This document shows, in pieces, positions 28,374 to 40,800 of a DNA stretch of 64,000 bases (positions are counted from its first letter, which is position 1; each line of letters begins with the position of its first letter). Source of the DNA: Pseudoxanthomonas japonensis (GTDB taxonomy: Bacteria; Pseudomonadota; Gammaproteobacteria; Xanthomonadales; Xanthomonadaceae). The stretch is taken from NCBI RefSeq assembly GCF_010093445.1, contig NZ_PDWW01000001.1, positions 1 through 64,000 of the forward strand, written 5' to 3'. Made by a program: the position numbers and the translations under genes. The notes beneath the pieces are model-generated. The model was not told where the DNA came from. It saw only the letters and a program-made list of their open reading frames with translations, and ran no database searches.

Positions 28374-28766
28374 ATGACACTGGAGATTGAGGTCTACCCG
28401 CCCGTCAACGGCAACCAGTACGTGTTGCTGTCCGGCCGGCTGGATACGCAGAGCCATGCCCGACTCGACGAAGCGCTGGCGCCGATGCTGGCTGCGCGCC
28501 CGCAGGCGCTGGTGCTGGACCTCGCGCACCTGGACTACATCAGCAGCGCCGGCGTGCGCAGCATCCTGAAGGCGCGCAAGGCACTGGCCCCGCACGAAGG
28601 CCGCCTGCTCGTCGTCCACCCGCAGGAACAGATCCGCAAGGTCATCGAGATCGTGCAGGCCGTGCCGATGGACGAGATCTTCGAATCCAGCGCGGATGCG
28701 GATGCCTATCTGGATGCGCTGCAGCGGCGGATCCTGGATGGCGAGGAAGAGAACCCGCAGGGATGA
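28374..28766 (+). CDS. STAS-domain anti-sigma antagonist (copy 2)
   Basis: A 130-residue paralogue of the preceding STAS protein; the two share the GRLDT, DYISSAG(I/V)RSI, KARKAL and (V/M)P(L/M)(N/D)EIF blocks. The phospho-acceptor Ser in DYISSAG is retained. It is 110 bases downstream, so it may have its own promoter. The open frame runs upstream to 28260, but the ATG at 28374 aligns with the first copy. It could be a second substrate of the same kinase/phosphatase or titrate a different partner. Confidence 0.9.
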   Translation: MTLEIEVYPPVNGNQYVLLSGRLDTQSHARLDEALAPMLAARPQALVLDLAHLDYISSAGVRSILKARKALAPHEGRLLVVHPQEQIRKVIEIVQAVPMDEIFESSADADAYLDALQRRILDGEEENPQG

Positions 28767-29104
28767 AGGATGTGAGTTTCGCGATGCAGGATGTGGGAGC
28801 GACGCAAGTCGCGATGAAGCGTTACCGGTAGCCCATCGCGACTTGCGTCGCTCCCACAACCATCGATCACCTCCCGCAAGCGCCCCATGCAGGCGTTTTC
28901 TGTTGCGACAACCTGCTGCCCGGTCAGTCCGATCGCTGGCGGCCCCACTCGCCACACCCCTGCCGGAAGTCACCATGACCTCCGGCAACCGCCCCTTTTC
29001 ATCCTGACCACCCGCATTCGCGGGGCTGCGCCGCGCTGCCTAACGTCGCGACCTCTGGCCGCCCCCTGCGCGCCAGCCCCGTCGATTGCCACTGGAAAGG
29101 AACG
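28767..29104. other. Gene-free region upstream of the TonB receptor
   Basis: This 338-base stretch holds the REP-type inverted pair at 28792-28858 and the promoter/leader of the TonB receptor at 29105. I see no open frame worth calling and no clear -35/-10. An RBS-like GGAAAGGAACG lies just before the receptor ATG. Confidence 0.6.
28792..28858. repeat. REP-type inverted pair, GTGGGAGCGACG family
   Basis: Left arm 28792-28816 and right arm 28834-28858 are perfectly inverted copies of 25 bases with a 17-base loop. Each arm has an internal hairpin, GCGAC-GCAA-GTCGC. The unit GTGGGAGCGACG(C/T)AAGTCGCGA recurs at 53013-53081. This is the organisation of REP/BIME elements mobilised by RAYT transposases, none of which is in this window. 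Confidence 0.85.
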
Positions 29105-32080
29105 ATGAACAGAGGTCGCATCCGCAAGCAGCTCCGCATCACCACGCTCAGCCTCGCGCTGGCCACCTGTTTCGCCGGTGGCGTGCAGGCGCAGTCCAAC
29201 ACCACCGGCTCCGTGTTCGGCCAGGCGGCCGACGGCGACCGCATCACCGTCACCCACGTCGGCACGGGACTGGAACGCTCCGTCAGCGTCGGCAACGGCG
29301 GCGACTTCCGCATCGGCGCGCTGCCGCCGGGCCAGTACCGCGTCACCCGCACCGATGCGTCCGGCCAGGCCACCACGCGCGAGATCGTCGTCACCACTGG
29401 CTCGGGCAGCAACGTCTCGTTCGCGGCAGGCGATGCGGCCACACTGGACACCATCACCGTGCGCGGCACCTCGGCGGTCAATCCGATCGACGTATCGTCG
29501 GTGGAGTCCGTCACCATCTTCACCGAAGCGCAGATCGACCGCCTGCCGGTCTCGCGCGACATCACCAACGTCGCGTTGCTGGCGCCCGGCACGGTCAAGG
29601 GCGACCCGCGCTTCGGCAACGTCGCTTCGTTCGGCGGCAGTTCCGCGGCGGAGAACGTCTACTACGTCAACGGCTTCAACGTCACCAACATCGTCACCGG
29701 CCTGGCCTTCAACCAGGTACCGTTCGAGGCCATCGCCGAGCAGCAGATCAAGACCGGCGGCTACGGCGCGGAATTCGGCCGTTCGCTCGGCGGCGTGCTC
29801 AACATCACCACCAAGCGCGGCAGCAACGAGTGGAAAGGCGGCGCCAATGTCTTCTGGAGCCCCGACTCGCTGTCCAGTGGCCGAGCCCTTGCGCACGATC
29901 CGGACCGCGATGGCGAGTACCGCATCGTCGAGAGCGGCTCGAAGATCGATTCGACGGTCTACAACCTCTACGGCGGCGGCCCGCTGGTGAAGGACCGGCT
30001 GTTCTTCTTCGGCCTGTTCCAGGGCCAGCGCGACAAGGAAGTGCTGGACTTCGAGAACGGCCACGAGGGCTCCACCATCGACTCGCCGCAGGGCCTGGTG
30101 AAGCTGGACTGGTACCTCAACGACGACCATCGCCTGGAACTCACCGCGTTCCGCGACAAATCCGTCGAAGACGGCATCACCTACCAGCGTCCCGCAGGCG
30201 ACCTGTACGTGGGCGGCGGCGATCCGATCGGCACTTTCCGACGCACCACCGGCGGCGACAACTACATCGCCAAGTGGACCGGCTACATCACCGACAACCT
30301 CACCCTGTCCGCGCTGTACGGCTATGGCAAGTACTCGCGCGGCAGCGAGAACTCCAACGCCGAAAACTGCCCCTACGTCTACGACGGCCGCAGCACCGGC
30401 ACGCCGCCGATCGGCGTGGCCGGCTGCTACATCGACTACCAGCGCGGCCTGCCGGATGCCGGCGACACCCGCAAGGCCTGGCGCTTCGACGGCGAGTGGG
30501 CGTTGGGCGACCACACACTGCGCTTCGGCGTGGACAACGAGGAGTTCATCACCGTCGATGGCAGCACCTATTCGGCCGGTGAATACTGGCGCTACTACAA
30601 CACCACGCCGGGCTCGACCGTCGCGCCGGGCGTGGTGGTGCCGGTGGGCGTCACCGAGATGGTGCGCCGGCGCATCCTGGACAACGGCGGTACCTTCACC
30701 ACCAAGAACACGGCCTGGTACGTCGAGGACACGTGGCAGGTCAACGACCGCCTCATGGCGTACCTGGGCATCCGCAACGAAGGCTTCGAGAACCTCAATG
30801 CGGAAGGCGGCTCCTTCATCGACATCAAGGACACCTGGTCGCCGCGCCTGGGCTTCTCGTGGGACGTGCGCGGCGATTCGAGCCTGAAGGTGTTCGGCAA
30901 CGCCGGCCGCTACTACATCCCGGTCTACGCGAACACCAACGTCCGCCTGGCGGGCGCCGAACTCGACTACAACGAGTGGTACACGTTCACCGGCATCGAT
31001 CCGGTCACCGGCGTCCCGGTGCTCGGCCCGCAGGTAGGCCCGCGCAACTACACGAGCGATGGCCAGATCAAGGACCCGCGCACGGTGGTCGACAACAACC
31101 TGGAGCCGATGTACCAGGACGAGTTCATCGCCGGCTGGCAGTGGCAGTTCGCCCCGAACTGGACGCTGGGCATGCGCGGCGTCTACCGCGAATTGAAATC
31201 CGGCATGGACGACCTGTGCGCCGGCAGTGGCGCGCACGACTGGGCGCTGGCCAACGGCTACTCCGCCGCGCACGCCGATGCCATCGCCGAAGCCCTCTCG
31301 CATTGCTTCCTGACCAATCCGGGCAAGGACCTGTCGGCGAACGTCGATCTGGACGGCACCGGCCAGCTGACGGTGGTGGACATCCCGGCAAGCGCGCTCG
31401 GGCTTCCGGCCGCCAAGCGCAAGTACCACGCGCTGGAATTCATGGTCGAGCGCGCCTGGGACGACCGCTGGTTCCTGCAGGCCTCGTACACCTGGGCCAA
31501 GAGCCGCGGCAACACCGAGGGCTACGTGAAGTCGGACATCGCGCAGGAGGATGCCGGCATCACCCAGGATTTCGACTTCCCGGGCCTGATGGACGGCGCC
31601 TACGGCGACCTGCCGAACGACCGCCGCCACAGCCTGAAGGTGTTCGGTGCCTATCAGATCAACGACGAGTGGCGCGTGGGCGCGAACCTGATCGCGCAGA
31701 GTGGCCGTCCGGTGAACTGCTTCGGCATCTACCCGGCCGACGGTCCGGACGGCGAGGCCGTGCAGTATGGCGCTGCGTCGTTCTACTGCGGCGAAGGCGT
31801 GCAGTCGCCCTACTCCATCGACGGCAGCCTGCATCCGCGCGGCACCTCCGGCCGCGTGCCGTGGGCGACGACGATGGACTTGCGGGTCGACTACCAGCCG
31901 GCCTGGGCGAAAGGTCTGACGCTGGGCCTCATGGTGCAGAACGTGTTCGACAGCCAGGACTACTACCGCGTGGTGGAGGTGTGGGATGCGGGTGGCGGCG
32001 CGAAGGCGTACGACTACAAGCACCCGCGCAGCTTCGTCGATCCGCGTCGGATGACCCTGAGCGCAAGCTACGAGTTCTGA
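29105..32080 (+). CDS. TonB-dependent receptor, Oar-like
   Basis: A 991-residue outer-membrane receptor with a signal peptide (about 1-30, GGVQAQ), a carboxypeptidase-regulatory-like beta domain (about 31-100), a TonB-box-like DTITVRG segment, a plug (about 120-240) and a large beta-barrel ending in the terminal aromatic SASYEF. The barrel is long and rich in DxDG-like loops, as in Oar-type receptors. The ligand cannot be told. GGAAAGGAACG precedes the ATG. A nine-pair hairpin follows the stop at 32086-32115. Confidence 0.92.
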   Translation: MNRGRIRKQLRITTLSLALATCFAGGVQAQSNTTGSVFGQAADGDRITVTHVGTGLERSVSVGNGGDFRIGALPPGQYRVTRTDASGQATTREIVVTTGSGSNVSFAAGDAATLDTITVRGTSAVNPIDVSSVESVTIFTEAQIDRLPVSRDITNVALLAPGTVKGDPRFGNVASFGGSSAAENVYYVNGFNVTNIVTGLAFNQVPFEAIAEQQIKTGGYGAEFGRSLGGVLNITTKRGSNEWKGGANVFWSPDSLSSGRALAHDPDRDGEYRIVESGSKIDSTVYNLYGGGPLVKDRLFFFGLFQGQRDKEVLDFENGHEGSTIDSPQGLVKLDWYLNDDHRLELTAFRDKSVEDGITYQRPAGDLYVGGGDPIGTFRRTTGGDNYIAKWTGYITDNLTLSALYGYGKYSRGSENSNAENCPYVYDGRSTGTPPIGVAGCYIDYQRGLPDAGDTRKAWRFDGEWALGDHTLRFGVDNEEFITVDGSTYSAGEYWRYYNTTPGSTVAPGVVVPVGVTEMVRRRILDNGGTFTTKNTAWYVEDTWQVNDRLMAYLGIRNEGFENLNAEGGSFIDIKDTWSPRLGFSWDVRGDSSLKVFGNAGRYYIPVYANTNVRLAGAELDYNEWYTFTGIDPVTGVPVLGPQVGPRNYTSDGQIKDPRTVVDNNLEPMYQDEFIAGWQWQFAPNWTLGMRGVYRELKSGMDDLCAGSGAHDWALANGYSAAHADAIAEALSHCFLTNPGKDLSANVDLDGTGQLTVVDIPASALGLPAAKRKYHALEFMVERAWDDRWFLQASYTWAKSRGNTEGYVKSDIAQEDAGITQDFDFPGLMDGAYGDLPNDRRHSLKVFGAYQINDEWRVGANLIAQSGRPVNCFGIYPADGPDGEAVQYGAASFYCGEGVQSPYSIDGSLHPRGTSGRVPWATTMDLRVDYQPAWAKGLTLGLMVQNVFDSQDYYRVVEVWDAGGGAKAYDYKHPRSFVDPRRMTLSASYEF

Positions 32081-32085
32081 TCCGG

Positions 32086-32115
32086 GGGCGGGCATCGCGA
32101 TGGCGGTGCCCGCCC
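32086..32115 (+). terminator. Hairpin after the TonB receptor
   Basis: GGGCGGGCA (32086-32094) and TGCCCGCCC (32107-32115) form a nine-pair stem five bases after the stop. No U-tract follows, so it is an intrinsic terminator only by structure; it may instead stabilise the mRNA end. Confidence 0.5.
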
Positions 32116-32295
32116 TGCTTCGGCCCATGCCCATTCCCTGCTTCTCCTACGTCGGGGCCGTGCACGCCCGTGTGCAGTACGCGACCACGCGGCATGCCGC
32201 CGCCCCGCGCGATGCGCCTGGCTCCCGCATGGCCTGCCCGCGTCACGTTCCGCGTTCCCCTGACCTGCAGGGGCTTTTGCTTGGAACAGGAACCG

Positions 32296-33393
32296 GTGAC
32301 GCCGACGACATGTCCGGGCGTGCGCACGCACGCTCCCGCTGATGCGCCCGCGCCCGCGCGCGACGCGGCCCCCTTCAATACCCGCCTCGTGCTGGCGCAC
32401 CGGCCGTCGGAGCGCGGCATCGCCGACTGCTTCCGGCTCGAACACGCTGCGTTGCCCGCGCTGCGCGACGGCCAGCTGTTGCTGAGGACCGAGCAGATCT
32501 CGATCGACATCTGCGCGGCAGGACGCATGCAGGCGTTCGCCCCGGACGGCGACACGCTGGGGCTCGGCGAGGTCATGCCCTGCAGCACGGTGTCGCGCGT
32601 ACTGGCATCGCGCCATGTCGGCTTCAAGGAAGGCGACCAGGTGCTGGCGCACAGCGGCTGGCAGACCCACGAGGTCGTCGACGGTATCGACATCCGCCGC
32701 AAGCTTCATCCCGGGGTCGCGCCGGCGGGCACCGCGCTGGGCGTGTATGGCCTGTATGGCTTCATCGGATGGTCGGCCGTGCGCGAAGTCTGCGCGCCTC
32801 GTCCTGGCGACACGATGGTGCTGGCGGCCGCGGCGGGCCCGATCGGCACCACTGCCGGCCAGCTGGCGCAGCGGCAGGGGGCACGCATCGTCGCGGTGAC
32901 GAGCAGCGAAGCGAAGTGCCGGCACCTGCGCGAGAAATACGGTTTCGCGGTCGCGCTGGACCGCCATGCGCCGGACTTCGTCGCCCAGTTGCAGGCGGCC
33001 TGCCCGGACGGCATCGACATCTTCCTCGAAGGCGTGCACGGCCATTGCATCGACACGGTGATGCCGTTGCTCAACGACGGCGCGCGGCTGCCGCTGTGCG
33101 GCATCATGGAAGGCGAGCTGTGGCCGATGGCGGCCGACCGTCTGCCGGCCTTCTTCAACGCCATCCTGATGCGGCGACTGGTGGTGCGCTCGTTCACCCA
33201 TCGCGACATCATCCGCCTGCATCCGCAGTACCTGGTCGATCCCGCGTTCCTCAGTGAAATGGGTGCGTTGCTGAGGGGCGGGCAGCTGGGCTGGGACGAG
33301 CAGATCGTGGACGGTCTGGAACAGGCGCCGCTGGCACTGGAGAAACTGGCCTGCGGCGACAACCTTGGCAAGCTGATCGTGCGCGTGGCCTGA
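32296..33393 (+). CDS. Medium-chain NAD(P)-dependent oxidoreductase (quinone-reductase-like)
   Basis: A 365-residue MDR enzyme without zinc ligands, of the leukotriene B4 dehydrogenase/curcumin reductase type. The cofactor motif AAAGPIGTTAGQLAQRQGA (about 178-196) is followed by TSSEAKCRHLREKYGF. It likely reduces an enone or alkenal using NADPH. The frame is open for 1.5 kb upstream over the receptor gene, but GTG at 32296 has AGGA close upstream and gives a sensible N-terminus; a TTG five codons earlier is an alternative. A strong hairpin follows the stop. Confidence 0.85.
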   Translation: MTPTTCPGVRTHAPADAPAPARDAAPFNTRLVLAHRPSERGIADCFRLEHAALPALRDGQLLLRTEQISIDICAAGRMQAFAPDGDTLGLGEVMPCSTVSRVLASRHVGFKEGDQVLAHSGWQTHEVVDGIDIRRKLHPGVAPAGTALGVYGLYGFIGWSAVREVCAPRPGDTMVLAAAAGPIGTTAGQLAQRQGARIVAVTSSEAKCRHLREKYGFAVALDRHAPDFVAQLQAACPDGIDIFLEGVHGHCIDTVMPLLNDGARLPLCGIMEGELWPMAADRLPAFFNAILMRRLVVRSFTHRDIIRLHPQYLVDPAFLSEMGALLRGGQLGWDEQIVDGLEQAPLALEKLACGDNLGKLIVRVA

Positions 33394-33400
33394 CCCCTGC

Positions 33401-33421
33401 CGGACGTCACGGTGACGTCCG
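33401..33421 (+). terminator. Hairpin after the MDR oxidoreductase
   Basis: CGGACGTCA, loop CGG and TGACGTCCG form a perfect nine-pair stem eight bases past the stop. There is no T-tract. Confidence 0.5.
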
Positions 33422-33516
33422 TCCGCGCACGCTGGTCCGAGGGACTTCATGCCGGCGCGCGTCGCGGTGGCCACGCCTAGAGTCGCAGGCCCGTCACTGC
33501 CCGAAGCGGTTCCGCC

Positions 33517-34116
33517 ATGTCCGTTCCATCGTGTACCGCTGTCGCTGCCTGCGTCCTGCTGGCGGCGACGGCCCCCATCGCGCGGGCGCAGATGCCCGAT
33601 CCGTCCATCTTCGCGCAGGCGGCCAACGTGTCCCGCCTCAGCGATTCCGACGCGACCTGCGAACAGCTGTTTGCCGAAGCCGAATGGCTGGGCGCCCGCA
33701 TCGCCGCCTTGCCCAAGGCGGCCGATCCCATGGAGCTGGCGCGCCAGTCCACCGAAGACATGCGCCAGGCGCAGAAGAAGATGATGGGCGGCCAGCGCGC
33801 GCGCAGTTTCGGCAGCGCCCTGCTGGGCCTGGTGCCGGGTGCCGGCATGGCCGCTGGTGCGCTGTCGTCCTTGGGCGGCCGGCCGAACACCGATGCCATG
33901 TACGATGCGATGGACAGGACCATGCAGGCGCAGCAGGAAAGCATGGCGACGATGGCGCAGCAGGCGCAGCTGCATGGCCGTCGCGAACACGTCACCGACC
34001 TGTTCCTCACGCGGTCCTGCAAAGTATCGACGCTCGACCGCGCCGAGGTGGCGCGTGCCACCGCCGGCTTCGAGGCCGCTGCGCCGCCCCCCGCCGATGC
34101 GTTCGCCACGCCGTGA
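33517..34116 (+). CDS. Secreted protein of unknown function
   Basis: A 199-residue protein with a signal peptide (about 1-25, IARAQMP). The mature part starts with a helical segment carrying one Cys (DATCEQLF), a glycine-rich hydrophobic stretch (LLGLVPGAGMAAGALSSLGG, about 108-127), and a Gln/Met-rich helix (about 135-155), then a second Cys near SCKVS. The Gly-rich segment could embed in a membrane. I recognise no family. It converges with maeB, 15 bases apart. Confidence 0.65.
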   Translation: MSVPSCTAVAACVLLAATAPIARAQMPDPSIFAQAANVSRLSDSDATCEQLFAEAEWLGARIAALPKAADPMELARQSTEDMRQAQKKMMGGQRARSFGSALLGLVPGAGMAAGALSSLGGRPNTDAMYDAMDRTMQAQQESMATMAQQAQLHGRREHVTDLFLTRSCKVSTLDRAEVARATAGFEAAAPPPADAFATP

Positions 34117-34131
34117 CGGACGCGTGCGCCG

Positions 34132-36429
<2,298 letters not shown>

Positions 36430-36544
36430 TGCGGAAACGGTGCCTGTGATGAAGGCGGGGGAGCGGCGATTCTACCCCTTCCCCGCCGGGGCCGGACCCG
36501 GCCGGTTGCGGCGCTGCGTCATGCAACGGTCATGCGGCATGCGC

Positions 36545-37846
36545 TCAGGGCGCGATGAAACGGCAGGCATCGCGCGCCTGCGACACACGGCCGCAGGTGT
36601 CCGCGAATGCGCTGGTAGCGGGGCGTTTGCCGCTGTCCAGCCATTGTTCGAGCACCTGCAGTGCGCTGGCGTACGTCGCGTCCTGCAGGCGACTGTGGTC
36701 GCGCTCGTCGGTCAGCGCCTGCAGCAGCAGATCGCCGCGGCCGGCGGCGTCCACGGTGGCCTTGTAGGCCGCTTCCGCCTCGTACGACACGGTGGGATCG
36801 TGGCGCGCATGCACGGTGACGGTGGGCAGCACGATCAGGCCGGAAAGATCGGCGTCGTAGGCGAGCATGGCGACGGCGGCGGGATCGGCGGTGAAGCGCT
36901 CGACGCCGGCGTTGAGCGCCGCATCGTCGCGCGAGCCGCGATAGTGCGTCGTCGTGTTGTCGAATGGATTGCGGCCGCCGAGCCGCTTCTGCACCAGATC
37001 CTGGAAATGGAACGTGCCCCACGCCAGGTGCGCGACCAGCTGCTTCTCGGCCACGCCGGTGACGGCGAGGATGTCGCGCAGGTTCGCCGCCTGCGCAGGC
37101 GTACGCTTCGCCGCAGGTTGCTCGACACCGGTACAGGCATCGACGCGCTCGCGCAGGTCGTCACGCGTCATCCTGGCGCCGGCCGGCAGCCCTTGCCACA
37201 GCGGGTACTGCGTTTCGCCGGCGGCCGGATGGTTGCGGCAGTAGTACTGGTAGACCGCGCGCAGGTCGGCGCGGAAGCCGTAGCCGCGCGTGCCGCCGGT
37301 CAGCAGGCCGTTGGTGGTCAGCACACCGTCGTAGTTCGGGCGTCCGTCGATGTCGAGCGCGTACAGTTCGGCGGCCTTCGCCGCCACGTTGCCGCCCCAG
37401 GACTGGCCATGCAGCAAGGTGCGCTCCGGCCTGCCCCAGCGCGACCAGAACACGCGGCGGCTGACGTCCACGTCGGCCGCCGCCATGCGCACGCCATAGC
37501 CACCGCGGCGGTAGGTGCTGCCGATCCACGCATAGCCCCTGCGCACCATCACCGCGAAGCGGTCCAGGTCTTCCGCCGAATCGCCCGCTTCCGGCGCGCC
37601 CAGCCGCGGCCCGCCGTGCGCGTGCACGATGAGCCGGCGGTTCCATGTCTTCGGCATCGCGACCAGCACCCAGGCGCCGTTCGCATCGCGGGCCTCGTGG
37701 CAGTCGACCTGCGCGCCGACCGACGCGGGACAGGCGACCGGTGCGAACGTCGCGGCGCTGTCGGCCTCGGCCGCCCCGGCAGGCAGGGCGGCCGTGCCCA
37801 GCACGGCGAGTGCGGCAACGATCCAGCGGCGACTCATGCTTCGCAT
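36545..37846 (-). CDS. Secreted alpha/beta hydrolase
   Basis: A 433-residue protein with a signal peptide (about 1-25, PAGAAEA). The nucleophile elbow is HGQSWGGN, the Asp is in ARHDPTVSYE and the His in DERDHSRLQ, so the serine-hydrolase triad is complete. The N-terminal HAHGGPR gives the oxyanion segment. Substrate unknown. It starts 16 bases after the TonB receptor gene on the same strand with AGGAGG upstream, so it probably acts on a compound imported or bound by that receptor. ATG at 37837 is an alternative start. Confidence 0.85.
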   Translation of the reverse strand: MRSMSRRWIVAALAVLGTAALPAGAAEADSAATFAPVACPASVGAQVDCHEARDANGAWVLVAMPKTWNRRLIVHAHGGPRLGAPEAGDSAEDLDRFAVMVRRGYAWIGSTYRRGGYGVRMAAADVDVSRRVFWSRWGRPERTLLHGQSWGGNVAAKAAELYALDIDGRPNYDGVLTTNGLLTGGTRGYGFRADLRAVYQYYCRNHPAAGETQYPLWQGLPAGARMTRDDLRERVDACTGVEQPAAKRTPAQAANLRDILAVTGVAEKQLVAHLAWGTFHFQDLVQKRLGGRNPFDNTTTHYRGSRDDAALNAGVERFTADPAAVAMLAYDADLSGLIVLPTVTVHARHDPTVSYEAEAAYKATVDAAGRGDLLLQALTDERDHSRLQDATYASALQVLEQWLDSGKRPATSAFADTCGRVSQARDACRFIAP

Positions 37847-37862
37847 CGGGCCTGCGTCCTCC

Positions 37863-40800
37863 TCAGAACGAGCGGGCGATGTTGACGTACCAGTAGCGAC
37901 CCCACGGATTGTGCAGCGAACCGCGGTAACCGCCATCGGCCAGCGACGGACCCTCGTCGGTCAGGTCGCGCACGCCCAGACGAACAGCCGTGCCATCGGG
38001 GAAGCGGTACTGGCCGTACAGGTTGTGGGTCAGGCGCTGCTCGACCACCCACGGGTTGCCGGAGATACCCAGCAGCTGCGGCTGTTCGAACGAGCTCATG
38101 TACTGCGCCGAGTACCCCACGCGCCACGCCGCCTTGTTCCACGTCAGCGAGCCGCTGGCGCGCCATTCCGGGCGCCCGTTCTGGCCGATCAACTGGGTGG
38201 AGTCGGGCAGCGGCGTCAGCGGATCGATGGTGCCCGCCGCGCGCGCGGCGTACAGCGCATTGACGATGTCGCCCGGATCGCGGGTGAATTCCAGCAGGCG
38301 GGTCGCGTTGAGGTTGACCGAGAACGAACCGAAGCGCGTGCGCCGCAGCGACCAGTCCACGCCGAAGTCCAGTCCGCCCGCGGTCTGCGGCTGCAGGTTG
38401 ATGAAGCGGTCGTTGATGGCGACGACGCGACCCACCGGATCGATCCCGGTGCCCGCGAACGCGTCGATGTCTTCCTGCGTCGGCGCCTCGCGCACGACCA
38501 GCGGATTGCTGCCGCCACCCACGCGCGCCAGGTAATCCACCGTCAGCGCGGTCTGCGCGCCGAGCAGGCCGACGATCTGCTCCTGCTTGATCTTCCAGCG
38601 GTCGACGGTGAAGGTGAAGCTGCCAAAGCGCTCCGGAATGAAGGTCGGCTGGAACACCACGCCGAACGAGGTGTTGGTGCTCTCTTCCGGCTCCAGGTCC
38701 GGATTGCCGGCCACCAGCAGCGACGCGCCCGAGGTGCTCTGGCCGCATTCGCTGAACGAAGCGATGCGACCGGCACGCAGGTCGGCTTCGCAGCGGATGT
38801 GGTCCACGCCACTGGCCAGACGCGCGTACTGCGTCGCGTTGGTCTGCTCCAGGTTCGGCGCGCGGAAGCCTTCCGAGTACGAACCGCGCAGGCGCACGCC
38901 CTCCACCAGGTCCCACGCCAGCGCCACCTTGGGCTTGGCGACCGAGCCGAAGTCGGAGTAGTGCTCGTAGCGGCCGGCCAGCTGCATGTCGAGGCGATGC
39001 ACCAGCGGAATGCCCATGTCTTCCGACACCAGCGGCACCGCGAACTCGACGTAGGCCGAACCGACGTTGCGCGAGCCGCGGGTGTCCGGATTCGGGCTGA
39101 CCGCCGCGACGTTGCTGAGGTTGGTCTCGCCGGTGACCATGTCGGTGAAGGTGTAGGTGCCGTCGAGATTCGCATCGCGATCGTCGCGCTGCGTCTCGCG
39201 GCGTGCTTCCGCACCGAAGGCCATGCCGCCATTGCCGGCCGGCAGCGAGAACAGGTCGCCGCGGCTCATCTTGAAATCGGCCATCGTCAGCGTGGTACGC
39301 GACTCGCGCACCAGGTCGAACACGATGCCGTCGATGGCCGCCTGCGAACTCGGCGAGCAGTCGCCGTAGGTCGGCGTGGACACGCAGCCGCCACTGAACG
39401 GGTTGTAGGCGTCCGGCGTGGCCAGCGCCAGCTGCTGCTGCAGCTTCGTCATGTTGATGTTCGGCGAACGGTCCTCGGCCTCGGCCTCGGAGTACAGCAG
39501 CGCGGTTTCCCAGTTCCAGCCGTTCCACTCGCCACGCAGGCCGGCGAGGAAGCGCGCCTGGTAGTTCTCCACGCGCACGCGCTGGAAACCGGTGTCGACG
39601 TAGCGGTAGTTGCTCATCTGCACCGGCAGGCCGGCCACGGGCACGCCGGTCAGGCCAGGCAGGCGGTTCGGGTTCGGCGTGCCGTCGGGCAGCGTGGCGG
39701 CGCCGAACGGGTTCCAGTAGTTGGTCGCGGGAATCCACAGGCTGTTGAGGTTCACCACCGGCGGCTGCGTGGCTTCGCTGACCGCATGGTAGAAGCCGAC
39801 CTCGCCGAACGCCTCGACGTTGTCGCTGACGTCGTAGTGGCCGGTCAGGAACAGGTTGATGCGCTCCACCGACGGCCGCACGCTGGTGCCGTGGCGCGTG
39901 TCGTAGCGCATCTCGCGGTTGGTGGTGTTGAAGTTGTGGTTGCCGCTGGCCAGGCAGAGATCATTGCCGAGGCTGACGCCGCAGCCGAAGCTCGACGGCT
40001 GGATGCGGAAGGCACCCGCGGTGTTCGTCACGGCGGTACCGTTGGACCGGATCACCGCACGCGGACCGACGGTGAGGCGTGCCCACGGCGTGTGCGACGA
40101 GCGGCCATCGAGCGCGGCCAGGCCGGCGAAGTCCGGATAGTCGGCCCACAGCGCGCGCAGGTCGTCGGTCGCGGTGAAGTCCTGGTCTTCCGCCATCAGT
40201 TCGGAGCGGTCGACGTAGTTGACGAAGGCCGACACGTTGCCACGGTCGAAGTTGCGGCCGGCGAACAGGTTCAACTCGAACTCGTTCATGCCGGTGCCTT
40301 CGGCGCCACCGTAGCGCGCGCTGGCGCTGACGCCGTCGAAGTCGGTCTGCAGCACGGTGTTCACCACGCCGGCCACCGCATCGGCACCGTAGATCGCGGC
40401 CGCGCCGTCGAGCAGGATCTCCATGCGGTCCAGGCCCGACACCGGGATCGCATTCGAATTGAAGCTCTGCACCGGCACCGTGCCCGTGTCGGACGTGCCC
40501 TGGCTGGTCGGATGCTGCACCAGCCGGCGCCCGTTGAGCAGCACCAGCGTGTTGCCGACACCCAACGAGCGCAGGTTGACCGAGTTGACGTCGCCGCGCG
40601 CGGCGTTGCTGGTCTGCGGATTGTTGGACGCATCGAACAGCACGTCGCCCATCTGCGGGATGGTGCGCATCAGTTCGTCGCCCGAGATCGCACCGGCGGC
40701 ATCGATCTGTTCCGCACCGACCACCATCACCGGCAGCGCGTCGGTCGTGGACGCGCCCTGGATGTGCGAGCCGACCACGACCACCGCGTCGAGGTTGGTC

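Noticed and set aside
28970-32134. Open frame of 1054 codons on the minus strand opposite the Oar-like TonB receptor
   Set aside because: Same shadow effect; no motif, and the plus strand encodes a receptor with signal peptide and C-terminal aromatic residue.
30733-32295. N-terminal extension of the MDR oxidoreductase over the TonB receptor
   Set aside because: Frame overlap only; GTG at 32296 has a ribosome site and gives normal family length.
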